This document shows, in pieces, positions 37,713 through 49,101 of a DNA stretch of 64,000 bases. Both the position numbers and the translations under genes were made by a program. Source of the stretch: Fasciolopsis buskii (taxonomy: Eukaryota; Platyhelminthes; Trematoda; Plagiorchiida; Fasciolidae); the NCBI GenBank assembly GCA_008360955.1, contig LUCM01005630.1:1-64000 (forward strand). Direction: 5' to 3'. The notes beneath the pieces are model-generated. The model worked only from the letters and a program-made list of their open reading frames with translations. It did not search any database and was not told the DNA's origin. How positions within the stretch are numbered: the first letter of the stretch is position 1; each line of letters opens with the position of its first letter.

Positions 37713-38078
37713 TTATTCCGGTATGTCCAAACGTGTTTGCCTGCAGCCACCCTGAGACTCCTGTCCTGCTGACTTTTGCAGCTTTCTGAACCGGGAGACA
37801 AAACAGATGGCTAGTTGCAGAGTAAAAACTGTTTCTTCCAAATAAGATATTTCAGTCAAATTGCAAAGTGCCTCCGAAACTTGTCGAAGGCTAAAGGCAG
37901 TGATATTCGTAAGTGTTAATTCCATTGGAGTTACATTCATAATTTTTCTCCTGCTCTCTGTCAACACGCATAATTTCTCACCATACTGCGTGCATGATGA
38001 CAACGAATTGGTGTGATGATCATATTTCAAGTAAATATTCTCGATGAAAGACGCAAAAGATGAAGCCCGTTCTTCCAC
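37713..38078 (-). CDS. Unassigned ORF of 121 codons
   Basis: An ATG-initiated frame of 121 codons, fairly long for this AT-rich sequence. The product is hydrophilic, with no signal peptide, clear membrane helix or recognisable motif (MEERASSFASFIENIYLKYD ... QESQGGCRQTRLDIPE). There is no related frame beside it and no obvious splice context. It may be a chance opening or part of an exon. Listed only because of its length. Confidence 0.15.
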   Translation of the reverse strand: MEERASSFASFIENIYLKYDHHTNSLSSCTQYGEKLCVLTESRRKIMNVTPMELTLTNITAFSLRQVSEALCNLTEISYLEETVFTLQLAICFVSRFRKLQKSAGQESQGGCRQTRLDIPE

Positions 38079-39741
38079 ATCTTCCAGTCAACTACTTAGT
38101 GGTTGTAGAATATACCCAATTTACCATAAAACTTTACCCTTTCCCTCCAACAACTTCAAAAACAAACTGCACTGAAATGCTGGCAAAACGTCTTCATTTC
38201 CAGTTCCACTAATGATAAACTTAATAGTAGTCATCTATTGCTCTGTGCAAATAACATCTTCCGAAACAAGCCTGAATCATAGAGAGCACCAGTCTCTTCC
38301 GCAACTATCAACTCGAAAGTGTTTCTTCCATCAAATTATAAAAGTATAAAACCATTAGAGCTTTAAAACTGTTTTATCTGCATTAAAGGAACAAGTGTGA
38401 GCCGGCTGTTTGATCATCTTTTCCCAGATGGCAGTTCACTGCAAAAAACTTAACATCTCATCCCGGCCGGAGCAAAGATTGGATGTAGACTTGTTACCGA
38501 ATAACTCAACAAACACAATTATTTGTCTACGTAATACATTCAGTGGCATTTCAATTTCTGCCTGTTCGATTAAAAGCAAAATTTTTGGCCGCCTCATTCA
38601 GTCCGGCGATTGCAACACATCACTTCCGCTCAGCATTTTGGTTGTGGTGCAATTTTCGAGTTATTATTACGATTTGGGCTTGTCATGGTAAAGCAAAACG
38701 AATTATAACATTCCATGTGGAAATCACAGTTGTAAGATAGTGATGCAGACAACGTAACGTGATCAGTAAGTCAGACCAGTACGCCTCTGATAAGTGATAG
38801 CCAGCTTGCACTAGATACACGCTTCTTATGGACAAAACTGAACAGTTCGAGTCCTACAGTGCATAAAATCCTTGAATGTATACTTGGGTTCGTGCGACGG
38901 GTTCTTCATCCTTGTTTCTTCTACGCACCGCCTGGATGATCTGCCTCGTTAGTTAACTGCCAACCTGAAACGGTTATAGTCACTCGTGAAACCGGAGTGC
39001 CCCACGCTGATTCGTTGACACTCAGGTTCGTCCCTCAATTTTCCCGCCACCCATTTATCACTAGCTGTCAAACTGTGGCCGACAGTCACTGGTATGGCGT
39101 CGTATTCTTCTGTTTGTACCCCTTATTTTTATCTACGCTCGACTTGTCTACCACAGTTCATCATACCATTTGGTTTACTCCTACTTAGACAATGTAATGA
39201 CCGGACTTCCCCGAAAGAACATATCTCCCCACTCATCTTCAAGTCCTTAAGTAAAAGCAGCTTCTCTAGAGAGAAGGACTGGTTCAGCTAAGTTTAAGCC
39301 TCAAGGTACTCACCAAATGCTTCCATGCCTGTTGATCTCTTTAACCATTGCAATATCCCGGAAGATTCTCCAATGTTTTGTCCTATACCAATTCTACAGT
39401 GCTTTTATGGTTATCAGCGACAAGTTGAAGACTTCTACGATAAGATGAAGCATTTGAAAAACCACATTAAATCTCCATCCAGCGTATATATGTGAGCAGA
39501 AGGCATACAATGAGTAATGATGTTTACTGTGACGTTTCGATTCTGATAGGAAACGAGGGACTGGGCTCCACCGTTACTCAACATATTTTTTCATGAGGGC
39601 AACCGAACGGAAACAAGAAGACAACCGTCTAAAGGAAACCAACAACTAAGAAACGTATATCTAGTTTCAAAAACAACCACTTAGCCTACTAACCAAAAAC
39701 ATATATGCATATTTTGTTCTACCGGACTGACACACACTGTA
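38079..39741. other. Non-coding stretch, nothing assigned
   Basis: Only short frames without domains. If the PLE fragment that starts at 39742 had its RT attached it would lie here, but no RT motif is readable in any plus-strand frame. Confidence 0.35.
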
Positions 39742-40330
39742 GTGTTTAGTATCTGTGGAGACAAGAGCCATCTAGATTGTTCCAGCTATTTGGGGCTAAA
39801 GGGATACCCAAAATCTTTTATTACCTGTATTTGCAGAAGAGAGGAGGTGAATGCCAAGGACACCAAGTCGATCGTCGTAATTCCGTACATACGGCAATTG
39901 TTCGATGCGGTCAAACGTATCCTTCGGCCACTCGAAATCAAAATCGACCGCGAACCGACCGATACCATAAAATTGGTCCTAGTAAATGAAAAAGAGTGTC
40001 AACCATGAGGACCAACTAGACTAGGTTTGCGCCCTTCCATGGTTCCGATGTGATACGAAATATGCTGATCAGGCAGGCCAACAATATATTACACGCCTGC
40101 ACGAAAAGCCTAGATGTTTGGCGCGCTTGCTCACATTCACAGTTGTGGAGCCACTGTGAACGAGCACACTAGCCGATGAACATCAAAAAGGCGAGAGTAT
40201 TCGTTCGGGAAAACATAAAGTGAGAGCATCTGATTCTCGAACAAATTCCAATAGAACAATTCGTTCAATGAACATATCGAAACAAAAGAACATTACGTAA
40301 CCTTAGGGAGACCAGCGATTGAGAACGGTG
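39742..40330 (+). pseudogene. PLE thumb plus decayed GIY-YIG endonuclease
   Basis: A 5'-truncated Penelope-like element. The open frame 39742-40008 starts with LKGYPKSFITCICRREE and continues KSIVVIPYIRQLFDAVKRIL, then RPLEIKIDREPTDTIKLVL. This is the PLE thumb/linker pattern 'nGYP..fi...', 'viPYirg.se...rlLrp..i.va..p...lr..l'. After the TGA near 40008, QAGQQYITRLHEKPRCLARL fits the GIY-YIG helix 'TGR.l.tRl.EH..av.r', followed in shifting frames by ADEHQ and a possible EHLILEQ. The GIY-YIG tyrosines themselves are not readable. This supplies the domain that the intact RT at 7.5 kb lacks, but from a separate, older insertion. Confidence 0.65.
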
Positions 40331-40525
40331 ATGGGTAGGCGGATAGAGCACCAAAGCGAATGGAACTGGGGGTCTCATTCAATCTTTTACTCACTTTTGA
40401 ATCCTAGTTTGGGTCGAAAGTCACAATACATTTTATGAATCAGTGTGCACATTCCGAACTTTACAACAGAAAAACTGCTTTGCAGATAATTTCCCTTGGT
40501 AATACAAATATGAGGTCACTGTCTA
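40331..40525. other. Possible PLE 3' untranslated remainder
   Basis: Short stretch after the endonuclease remnant. Nothing is readable, and it ends where the dispersed repeat copy 2 begins. Confidence 0.25.
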
Positions 40526-40735
40526 AGTTCATGCAACAAGCATCATATGGACACTTTCCGATTTCACACTAAACAGCTTTAGGAAACAAACATTTGAGTT
40601 GGCTTTCCCTTTATCCAGCGAGAACTGGCAAGTCTTTCCAGTAATCAGCCGCAAGCTTTGTTAGAATCAAGCTAGAAAATAATTCAAAAATTTAATCGAC
40701 ACGTATATCTCAACCATGAGGCATCACCGGCCCGC
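40526..40735 (+). repeat. Unassigned dispersed repeat, copy 2
   Basis: Diverged counterpart of 35240-35470. The blocks are AGTTCATGCAACAAGCATCA; GGAAACAAACATTTGAGTTG leading to CTTTATCCAGCGAGAACTGG, CAAGTCTTT; and ACGTATATCTCAACCATGAG, GCATCAC. It begins about 200 bp after the end of the PLE thumb/endonuclease remnant, so it might be PLE 3' sequence. The copy at 35.2 kb has no PLE coding sequence next to it, which argues against that. Confidence 0.5.
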
Positions 40736-43700
40736 CTGGGCTAATGAGCTTTATTTATAATAATTTGTTGTACACATTACTAGGTACTCAATAATAATAA
40801 TAATAAATGGCCATCTATGGGTCCCCAACATCCGTTAAAAAATTTTGGTCATAATCCAGAAGGTTTCATATGTTTTAAGTCAATATCTGCTTGTTATGTA
40901 GCTCACTGGATTGCTACGTAACAACCTGACAGGTACTTTGGATAGGATCAAGGTCCAAACCGTGGTATGTTTTTTAAATGCATCAGATTCTGGACTTAGG
41001 TAAAGAAGGAAAGCCACCCCGCTGATAATGAATTTCAATAAATTATGGTAGAGTGAATCACGGAGTTTATGTCAGAGACACGATGGTTTTCATACGCTCT
41101 ATTTTCTTAGAATCAAATGAATATCCCAGTTACTACAATGACAATCACCCTGAAACTCAAGGTCACCCACGTTGAACTAACCTTACTCCAGTTTAAAGAT
41201 ATAATAAGAGAAACCTGTAATTAAATGGAAGTTATTTATTGATGCCTGTTGTTACCGTATAAGTACTAGAACTTAAGATATATAAACATCTGAAGACATG
41301 TTCCTTCAAGCCGCTTTGAATATCGTTGACCTAGATTCAAATGCTAGGAATCATACTCGGTAGTACATGATCGGATCAAGAGCAGTTGGAGTAGTTTTAT
41401 TTTCCATTTCATGTGCTGCCACTACTGATTTGTCGATTGTGTACACAGGCTACAGGTAAGCCGTAACATCGCAAAATAAACGCTGGACGAAGTGGAACTG
41501 AACAACGGTAAACCGACTGATAGCATAGTAATCCCCGAGGGATTTCCTCCGGAAGCAGTGCAAATTTAAATAACTTATTATTTCCCTTTCTTAAATCGGA
41601 TCGAGAACAGCCCATCAACACCCCATGTACCAGATTTTATCAGAAACATGGATGACTTCTTTCCCAAGTGGCTGCTCAAAGCATGGGTGTAGTGACAAGC
41701 AATGTTTCGTTGTAGCTACAAGGGAGACCAGCCGTTCTGATATAGAATCTTGGAGTGACATATTAAATCAAGTACGTTAGCAAGCCGGATGACTGCAGGT
41801 TTCCATCTGACAGCAAAGAGCGAGATTGGAAAATCTCATCTTTTCGGTGTGACAGACGCTTAATTTAACCGAAAACTATTGAACCATAGAAATGTAATCA
41901 GTGCTGATTAGTTTCCACCGGCTCGTTCGTCCAAGGGTTACAAAGCAACCGGCTTTCGGCGAGTTTTTTTGTAAACAACAAATGATAATTATTGTTTCGC
42001 CGAATATCTCAGTAAACTACTATTTTGCATTTCAAATCCACAAGGGAGAACGCGTTTATTTACAGAAAATAATACAGTTGTACACTTATCCACTGTAGAA
42101 TTCATTGTAATATGTTGGCGATTGTTGGAATGGAAAAAGGAGTGGCCTTAAGGGTTTCTCCATGATTCACTCACAATAACATACCACTACTGGTTTTACG
42201 AAACTAAGATTTACGATACACATGTTTTGTCCTATATGGAAAGACACCCGCTCGCGCCTGAAATAAGTTCCATCCGCAAACATGTTCAACAAGCAGAAAG
42301 GAAAGCAACCGCGGACGTATTCGATACGTCTCGCCCTCTATATTTTGTCTTTTGAAGAAATCGTTAATGAAATTCCGAACCCGAGGGCAGAAAGGATTGA
42401 TTAACTATGCGTATACCCTTGGTGGCGTACTCTCGATAGACGAATTTTACAACTAGCCACTAATGTGCATAAATGAGAATAATGACACTCACGAAAATGA
42501 CTTAATGTCCTCCTTACCAATTAGGCTCTGGATTCAGCCACGAGATTTTTCCCATTCGATGCAAACATCATTTCCAACAAAACGCTGAAAAAATAGCTCA
42601 CTGGAGCACCTATCTATAGTTTTGTTGTAGCAAATCTGATCGATACGAGCATTACTGAGATCCGTAAGTCAGGATGGCCTTAGTTTTCCAGTACCCAACA
42701 CAAACTAAACATTGAATGTATAAAAAGCCATAACTTGTGCTGCAACTGTACTTCGCAGTCGTGAACGCTGAGGCATATAAATAGCACCTTAGAAACAGTT
42801 TTTTTCATGTGGTTATGGAACTGTATGATAATATCACTGTCGGTTTTGAATGTAGTACATTCAACGGGTTCAGAAACTAAACAGGATATACGCAGATTCG
42901 CTGATGCTGGCTCAGATTTTACATATACAGCCGAACAGTGATCAATCTCTTGTCCAGTAAGACGGAGTATTTAGACTAATAATTTCGCCTGTAAGAACTG
43001 CCATTCAACTTAACACCCTTAAACCGATTCAAGGATGTGGGATATGATTCACTTTAATGGTGATTATTAAAGTACGGGGAAGAAGTTCACATTAAAGTGG
43101 AGTGCGATGTAATGAAATTGTCATTTGTGTGTTTCATTCACAGATTTCAAATTAACCCTGTTTTATGTCAGCAGGTAGTGAGTGGAAACATGGCCTCGCC
43201 ATCGTGTCCAAATGTAACGATGATCCCGGCATCAGATAGGTGACCTCAGGATTTCAACGTATTCTCCTTCGTGCTTCAAGGAATTTGTCATGGTTAGGGA
43301 AAATGTAATCAGCGCAATAACCAGTTAGTAGGCTTTAAAACGAGTAAACATTCTGCTCCAATCGGAGACCAGAAATATAAGCGCATTGATGACTAACCTC
43401 CAGTAGGCTGTTATCACAGTAACTAAGGAAACCTGATTACTGCCATCATAAACAGATGCATCAAGGGTTGAAACAACTTACGTACTAAAACATCTGGCGA
43501 GTGACAGAAAATGGAAAAATAGACGGAAGAAACACCAAGGCAATTAAGAAGGCCAATCCAGTTCATTCACCAATTTACTCTTGCATGTCACCGGTATTTC
43601 GTTTGGATGGAACTTTTAGAAAAAGCTGTAAGAGTATTTTACTCCTCCAAATTGGGAAAACTAATCGAATATAATCACACGTGCGTCTATGCTGTGAGAA

Positions 43701-43836
43701 AAATCTGTTCCTTTTATCCCCGTTTTGCAGCTGTTCCAGTACAGCAGCCTCAGAAAATTTCCAGGTTAATCCCATGTGTATTATTTCTAACTGCAGTTAT
43801 TTGATGCAAGTAGAAGAAAGTCATTTTTTCATATTT
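40736..43836. other. Non-coding stretch 3' of the GNAT gene
   Basis: Contains a short AAT microsatellite at 40789-40807 and no recognisable gene. Frames at 41409-41621 (-), 41901-42098 (+) and 43575-43920 (both strands) show no domains. Confidence 0.4.
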
Positions 43837-43842
43837 TTTAAT
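43837..43842 (-). terminator. Candidate polyadenylation signal ATTAAA
   Basis: On the minus strand ATTAAA lies about 140 nt past the stop codon of the acetyltransferase ORF. It is the commonest variant of the eukaryotic AATAAA signal. Position and orientation fit, but in AT-rich DNA such hexamers also occur by chance. Confidence 0.35.
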
Positions 43843-43979
43843 ATTTCAAGCTGTTTATCAGGTGAGATATTCAAAACGTATGCAAGAATAGCACAAATTG
43901 CATCGGTGATTACAAAATGATTTAAATTCTGATCAATTGTGAGAGCATTGGAAACAAAATCCAGCCTATGGGAACAGTC

Positions 43980-45110
43980 TCAGAAATCAACGTTTTTCCC
44001 TGCAGCAGTTTCAGCCAATCGAAGGATTTCGGCTGCCTCCAAAACGCATATGTTCCATCCCTCATGTTCTGTGCCATCGACAGCATTCAGCAAATTCAAC
44101 GAGCTCTTTAGTGAGCCCGCTTGTTGAATATTCTTATCCTCTATCTCAAACGGCACCTCCCAAATTGCTCCGCCCAAGCTCGGATAAATTTTTGACCAGT
44201 GCAGCAGCCGATTGTATAAAACTTCCGGTCGAAGCAGAGCCGTGTTACCCATAAATTCGGAAAACGACACCAGTGGACCCACCCAACTGCAAACGACAAT
44301 CTTTTCCAGAAACATGCACATGGCAGGTTCTATGGAGTTGTCCTTCTTGCTTCCTTCCCCACTTGAATTCCCCAATATTTCGTTTGTTAGAATGACATTT
44401 TGTGGGTCCGGGGGACACAATGCATTGTGTAAATCTTCATGACAATGCAGAGGCTGAGCGCGTAATGCATTCCAAGTAGAGAGTTTGTCATCCCTGGATG
44501 TCCCAACCGGAAACACGATCTTGACAAGCGCATGTGGATGGACGTTACCGGTGACACTTTGCTCTAGTATTTTGCCCTTATCGAGCACTTTTTTCAGTTC
44601 TGACTTGCCAAAAGCTTGAAAATGATGCAACCTTGGAGAACCTGCCGTGCGGTTTTTGAAACCCAGTCTTTCGTAGAATTTTTCTGCTGGGAGGCCTTTT
44701 TGAAACACCAGTTTGATATGCACAGCGTGTTCTGCAACACCTATCCGACACAGTCTGGCCATCATCATCCGTCCTAATCCACGTCCACGAAATTCTTGCT
44801 CAATAAATAATTGATCCACAAAAATTCCTTTTCCGTAAAAGTTAGACACAGTGGAATGATAAAGCAATATGCCAATAGATCTGCACCTTCGTGTAGCCTC
44901 ATTTTTATCGTTGGAGGACTGAGTTGTTTCAGTGTACGTCAACAACAGACCGCGTAAGTAACCTCCTTGTAAATGGTCAGCAAATTCTGTTTCACTCAGC
45001 AAATTTTCGTAGCTGAGGCCCGCGTGGTGATGATAAAGACTGGTAATTAACTTGTGCGCATCGGAACTATCAGCTGGAGTCAAACCACGAATGTGGAACA
45101 TTAAATTCAT
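43980..45110 (-). CDS. GNAT-family (spermidine/spermine-acetyltransferase-like) protein with two tandem domains
   Basis: Intact 376-codon intronless ORF, ATG at 45110 (AAAATGAA context, A at -3), TGA at 43982-43980. Residues about 5-165 form an N-acetyltransferase domain: IRGLTPAD start, VDQLFIEQEFRGRGLGRMMM (98-117) with acetyl-CoA motif RGRGLG (108-113), and AEKFYERLGFK (142-152) with the usual catalytic-helix Tyr. Order and spacing recall SAT1/SAT2 diamine acetyltransferases. Residues about 220-376 look like a second, degenerate GNAT domain. It has SWVGPLVSF (275-283), no R-x-x-G-x-G loop, IWEVPFEIEDKNIQQ (316-330, like the beta-5 segment before 'N..a..fY') and EGWNICVLEAAEILRLA, close to the C-terminal 'EGW' element of SSAT proteins. 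Likely role: acetyl transfer from acetyl-CoA to a polyamine or similar amine in the cytosol, with the second domain structural or regulatory. No signal peptide or membrane segment. It is the only convincing host gene here. Substrate is inferred. Confidence 0.85.
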   Translation of the reverse strand: MNLMFHIRGLTPADSSDAHKLITSLYHHHAGLSYENLLSETEFADHLQGGYLRGLLLTYTETTQSSNDKNEATRRCRSIGILLYHSTVSNFYGKGIFVDQLFIEQEFRGRGLGRMMMARLCRIGVAEHAVHIKLVFQKGLPAEKFYERLGFKNRTAGSPRLHHFQAFGKSELKKVLDKGKILEQSVTGNVHPHALVKIVFPVGTSRDDKLSTWNALRAQPLHCHEDLHNALCPPDPQNVILTNEILGNSSGEGSKKDNSIEPAMCMFLEKIVVCSWVGPLVSFSEFMGNTALLRPEVLYNRLLHWSKIYPSLGGAIWEVPFEIEDKNIQQAGSLKSSLNLLNAVDGTEHEGWNICVLEAAEILRLAETAAGKNVDF

Positions 45111-45224
45111 TTTATTTTGCCGAAATTAAGAAGTATGGTCCGTATATATACTTAGTTATACCAGCCACAGATTTCACATATAAATAAATACGTTCATGAA
45201 ACCAATACTTTTTATACACTTCGT

Positions 45225-45370
45225 TATTGTAAGTTAATTCGGGCGTGTCTATTAACGGCAATGCTCGCGCGAGCGCCCACGTGTACGAATGTACACGACA
45301 GCGTGCACGTACAAACACGTGGTGTTCCAGTCCACTGGCGTTGATTAGCTCGACCAACCGCGGTAGTCCG
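45225..45370 (-). promoter_or_regulatory. CpG-rich segment upstream of the acetyltransferase
   Basis: In AT-rich surroundings this segment has many CpGs (GCTCGCGCGAGCGCCCACGT, CGACAGCGTGCACGTAC, CTCGACCAACCGCGG). It contains palindromes TCGCGCGA and repeated CACGTG/CACGT-like E-box cores. It sits 115-260 bp upstream of the ORF start, where a promoter would be expected. A TATATATAC run lies nearer the ATG (about 45142-45151). The frame 45112-45357 on the same strand ends one nucleotide before the ATG and would be an upstream ORF if transcribed. All regulatory roles are inferred. Confidence 0.4.
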
Positions 45371-48300
45371 CAAATATGTTGGCATATCTGATACTGTAAT
45401 CTATCTGATCGTTAGGAAGCAAAAAATGCTAACGTACTCCTTGATGGTCATCTATACCGATACAAGTTTAAGTCCAGAAAACAATCATATCACGGCAACG
45501 ACGTGCATAATGTAACAGGGCCAAACAAAAACTCAGAATGAAACAAAAACCGTCAGTCGTGGTAGCACTCTGAGTATGCCAAACTTTAGGACAGATTGTA
45601 TTAGCATGTCCTGCTATGGTGGTGGTAGATTTTTACCCGACTTTGTATCAGTTCAAGTGCAGTCATTTGATCTACTTAGTACCACGCTCTCACTGGACAA
45701 AGCTTTTATGTCATTCAAAATATTTCTTTTGACTCTTAAGTCTTGTTTGTCTTTCGCAGTGAAGTTCAAGTGCATAAAACTGGTAGTGCATATCTCAAAT
45801 CTTACACTGTTGTGCTTACAAATGCAAGTTAACCCTGGCTCCTTTGAACATTAAATTGTAAACACCCTTATATTATCCTTTGAACGTGATAACTAGGGCA
45901 ACTTTCCTAAGAACTAATATCTTAGGAAAACGTGAAGGCGATTTGATAAGGAAACGGCATTTTAGGAAATGGGACCATATTTGTAAGGGCGGTGGATGTC
46001 GAGTCGTAATATCCATTATCTTAATCAAAGGTCAATACAACTGCGGCGACATCGTGATCGTTATCCCAATCGACCTATTGAGCAAAACGAACGCCTGACG
46101 AAGTCATTTAAAATGGTGGGCCTAAATAGTCAGCAAAATGACCACAAAACAATTAACACATCACATTCGTCTATATTCGGTTTTTGCATGTAACACCACA
46201 AATGCTCTCCCCACTCGTGTTTTCATTTGACCAATCCAATCCCTCCTAAAATATTCCTCCCAATATATCATGATCCAGTGACATAAGTACGAATCACTGA
46301 GAACGGCTTGTTCGCCAACTTGTGTTTTCTCAATGTGCTCATTAGGGATTTTCAAGGGATGCCCACCGGGTGAAAATTATTACTGCCGGGTCAATGTGAG
46401 TCCGTTCTTCCTGATACCCCTGTTAGTTTCATAGCTTCTGCATTGCGCAAGTGAGAGGGAATAATGGAACCTTGAAACCTGTTCAAAATTGCACCCACAG
46501 CAGAGCAAACTGAGTAATTTTCTTCGTTTTATTTTGTAAAATAGAACTGCTAAAGCTCTGAAACCCTCGGTTTGCTGAACAGTTGTCAAAGTTGATGTAT
46601 TTTCATTCGAGCACATGTGCTCCAAAACTGCCTCTGTATTTCTGGCCGTTAGTGATCAAAATTGCAATGGAAAATACAGCTAGGTGATTACTTATTTCAT
46701 TTCAAATATAGGGAATTTATCCCTTAAACAGGTCATATATTCCTCAGCCTTTTCAGTACATTCTAGTAGAGTATGAGGCAAAGTTTATTTGGAAACTTGT
46801 ACGTACCAACTCCTGTGTCAACCTCTTGCGACATCTAAAAGTCAGAATTGAGTAAAACGGGCCAATTTGTTCGAGTTGTATTCCCGTAGGAATTGGGAGA
46901 GATCAATCATCCCTTTATCTAATGAAAAACAACAGGTAATTTAACGACCTTATAAGGTTCTTCGAGTGTGCAACTGCCTGAGCATTGCTTGTTTCTTCTA
47001 TAAAAAGAAGATAACCGTGAAATTCGACCAGTTTCATGCCCATAGAATATGTGAAACGGCCTTTTCTGTTTCATGGTCTTTTTTGTAGCTTCCGTCAGTA
47101 TGCTTCCGTAATATCACATGGAGCAGAATTATACAGATTTGCAGGGCAAATGCGTACTTGATAAAAGTTGGTATGATCTTCCGGAACCAAGCGCTATTCG
47201 TGAGCGGCGTTAAAGACAACTGTCTTCTCTCTGGGGCCACTTGAAATGATTTTCAGTGTTCATTTGTCACTGATTGTAATGCGACCACGAACAGAAGCAC
47301 ATACATTCAGGCAGATGTCGAAGTTAACTCTCGTAAAACGATGAGATACCGGATAATGGGTAAATGGACACCCGCGTCAGATTATTCTAGATTATAAATA
47401 CCGACCTCCAAAACATGATCGAAGGACTTATCGAGATGCTTTTGGTTGACTAAGCCCCACGTGATCATAAAGAGATAAGCTATGTTTCTTCATAATTTTC
47501 CTGACACCGCATGCTGATAGACAGAACAGTAGTGCGTCTTGAAATGTGAATTGGACAGAGTTAAACTAATAAGTTTGATCTGTAACGCGACTTCTTGAGT
47601 ACACTTCAGTTTTAATTGCCAACTTTCTCTCAGTTTCGTCAACACACCATTTCTCCCAGCCCATTCGTCTGATTCTTTTGCAGCGCTTTTTGTTTTCTCG
47701 CTTTGAGCTTGTTTTATTTCCACTGCAATTTGGAAGAACCTTTTATGTTTTGACACCAGTTCCCCTCATTGAGCGAAGAGATCACTGACAACCAATCTAT
47801 TGATCGTCTAAGTGAATCTGTTCATGAATTCACAAAACGATTCACTTTGGGGAAGTCGGGTGTAAGAAATGTGAAAAATAATTGTCAGCGTGTGTGGCTT
47901 GATACTAAAATCAAACGTTCATAGTGCGGATACTGACATGTATCACTCTGCTGCCTACAGTGACATATAACTCAACCAAAGGATTGCACATAATTTATGA
48001 CTTAGATTGCTTTGTTATCAACTTTTCAGTGACATTGATTTTTGTTGCATCCTTTTGCTGTTTGTGTTAAATCTGTGCTTGAAATCATTGCATTTGAGTT
48101 TTGAGGTTTATTTTCGTTAAGATCCTGATAGTCGTTAAGCAAAGATTTGTTCACACGCATACGTATGCAATTTCCTTCTTCGGATATAAATAAAAAATGG
48201 TATATAATTCGGATAACATAAATAAACGCAACAAAGTCTCAAGCCACGGCATCTATGCACACCACGTTTTCTCTACAGGACGCGGCATAAATGGCTGTCA

Positions 48301-49101
48301 CAGCGCCCGACCGAATAGCATTAAAATACCACCGTAGGGTGGATTCCGGCAAGTGGCATGGACTTCTGAATGTTTAGTCCTAAAGTGGATTTTTCGTTCT
48401 CCTTGGCATCTGAATTCTCATATTTCCAAAAGACTGACTGGAACTTTTGTAGAATCTATCGGGGTAAAAATTATGTGCAGACGAAAATACCATGTATCTC
48501 AAACATAGAATGAGTCAAGATCAAACGTTTAGGAATTTGACTATGGAAACCGCACATGCAGCGGTACCGTCCTATGCGAAGATAAGATGTGGACCGATTA
48601 CCGAATTCCGTGTGCTAACTAATTCTGCCACTAGGATGTGGCACATGTTGACGAGTGAGTCTCTGGGCACATAATATAGACGCAAACTTCTTTAAGGAGA
48701 CGAATCGCGACGACTTCCGTTATACTAGAAATCTGACATCTCACTGGTCTAGACAGTCTATTTCGGATGCTATACATCTATCGCTATGTTTACCAAGTGT
48801 TTTGTATTAGGTAGCAGTAAAACACCTACAGTGGTGACAGACTTGACTTCCTCCTCTTCAACCATACTGGTTGACGCATGACGATACATACCGAAAACCG
48901 CCTGGTTCATGGGCCAATGCAAATTGTCTCAATAAATGAATAAACACAAAATCATGCTCCAGAAACAGGGCACTTCGTCTTCCGATCGCCAACACACCTC
49001 TGATCTGGATTCAAGTCAAAGGCGCAGCCTAACACCGCACAGTGTCTTAAGAACCACATTAGTCATTTTTCTTAACAATACAATAGTGTCACCTTTAAAT
49101 G
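45371..49101. other. Non-coding stretch, nothing firmly assigned
   Basis: A minus-strand frame at 46161-46355 contains LCHWIMIYWEEYFRRDWIGQ, faintly like the 'l.rW.eyFeeqlnw' segment upstream of LINE RT domains, but it is too weak to call. A lysine-rich 88-codon frame at 47490-47756 (-) has no recognisable domain. The thumb and endonuclease of the PLE at 49.1 kb would lie just below 49100 on the minus strand and are not readable. Confidence 0.35.

Noticed and set aside
46161..46355. Possible LINE segment upstream of RT (HWIMIYWEEYFRRDW)
   Set aside because: Only one short block resembles the W..yFee motif, and no adjoining fingers or palm motif is readable on that strand.
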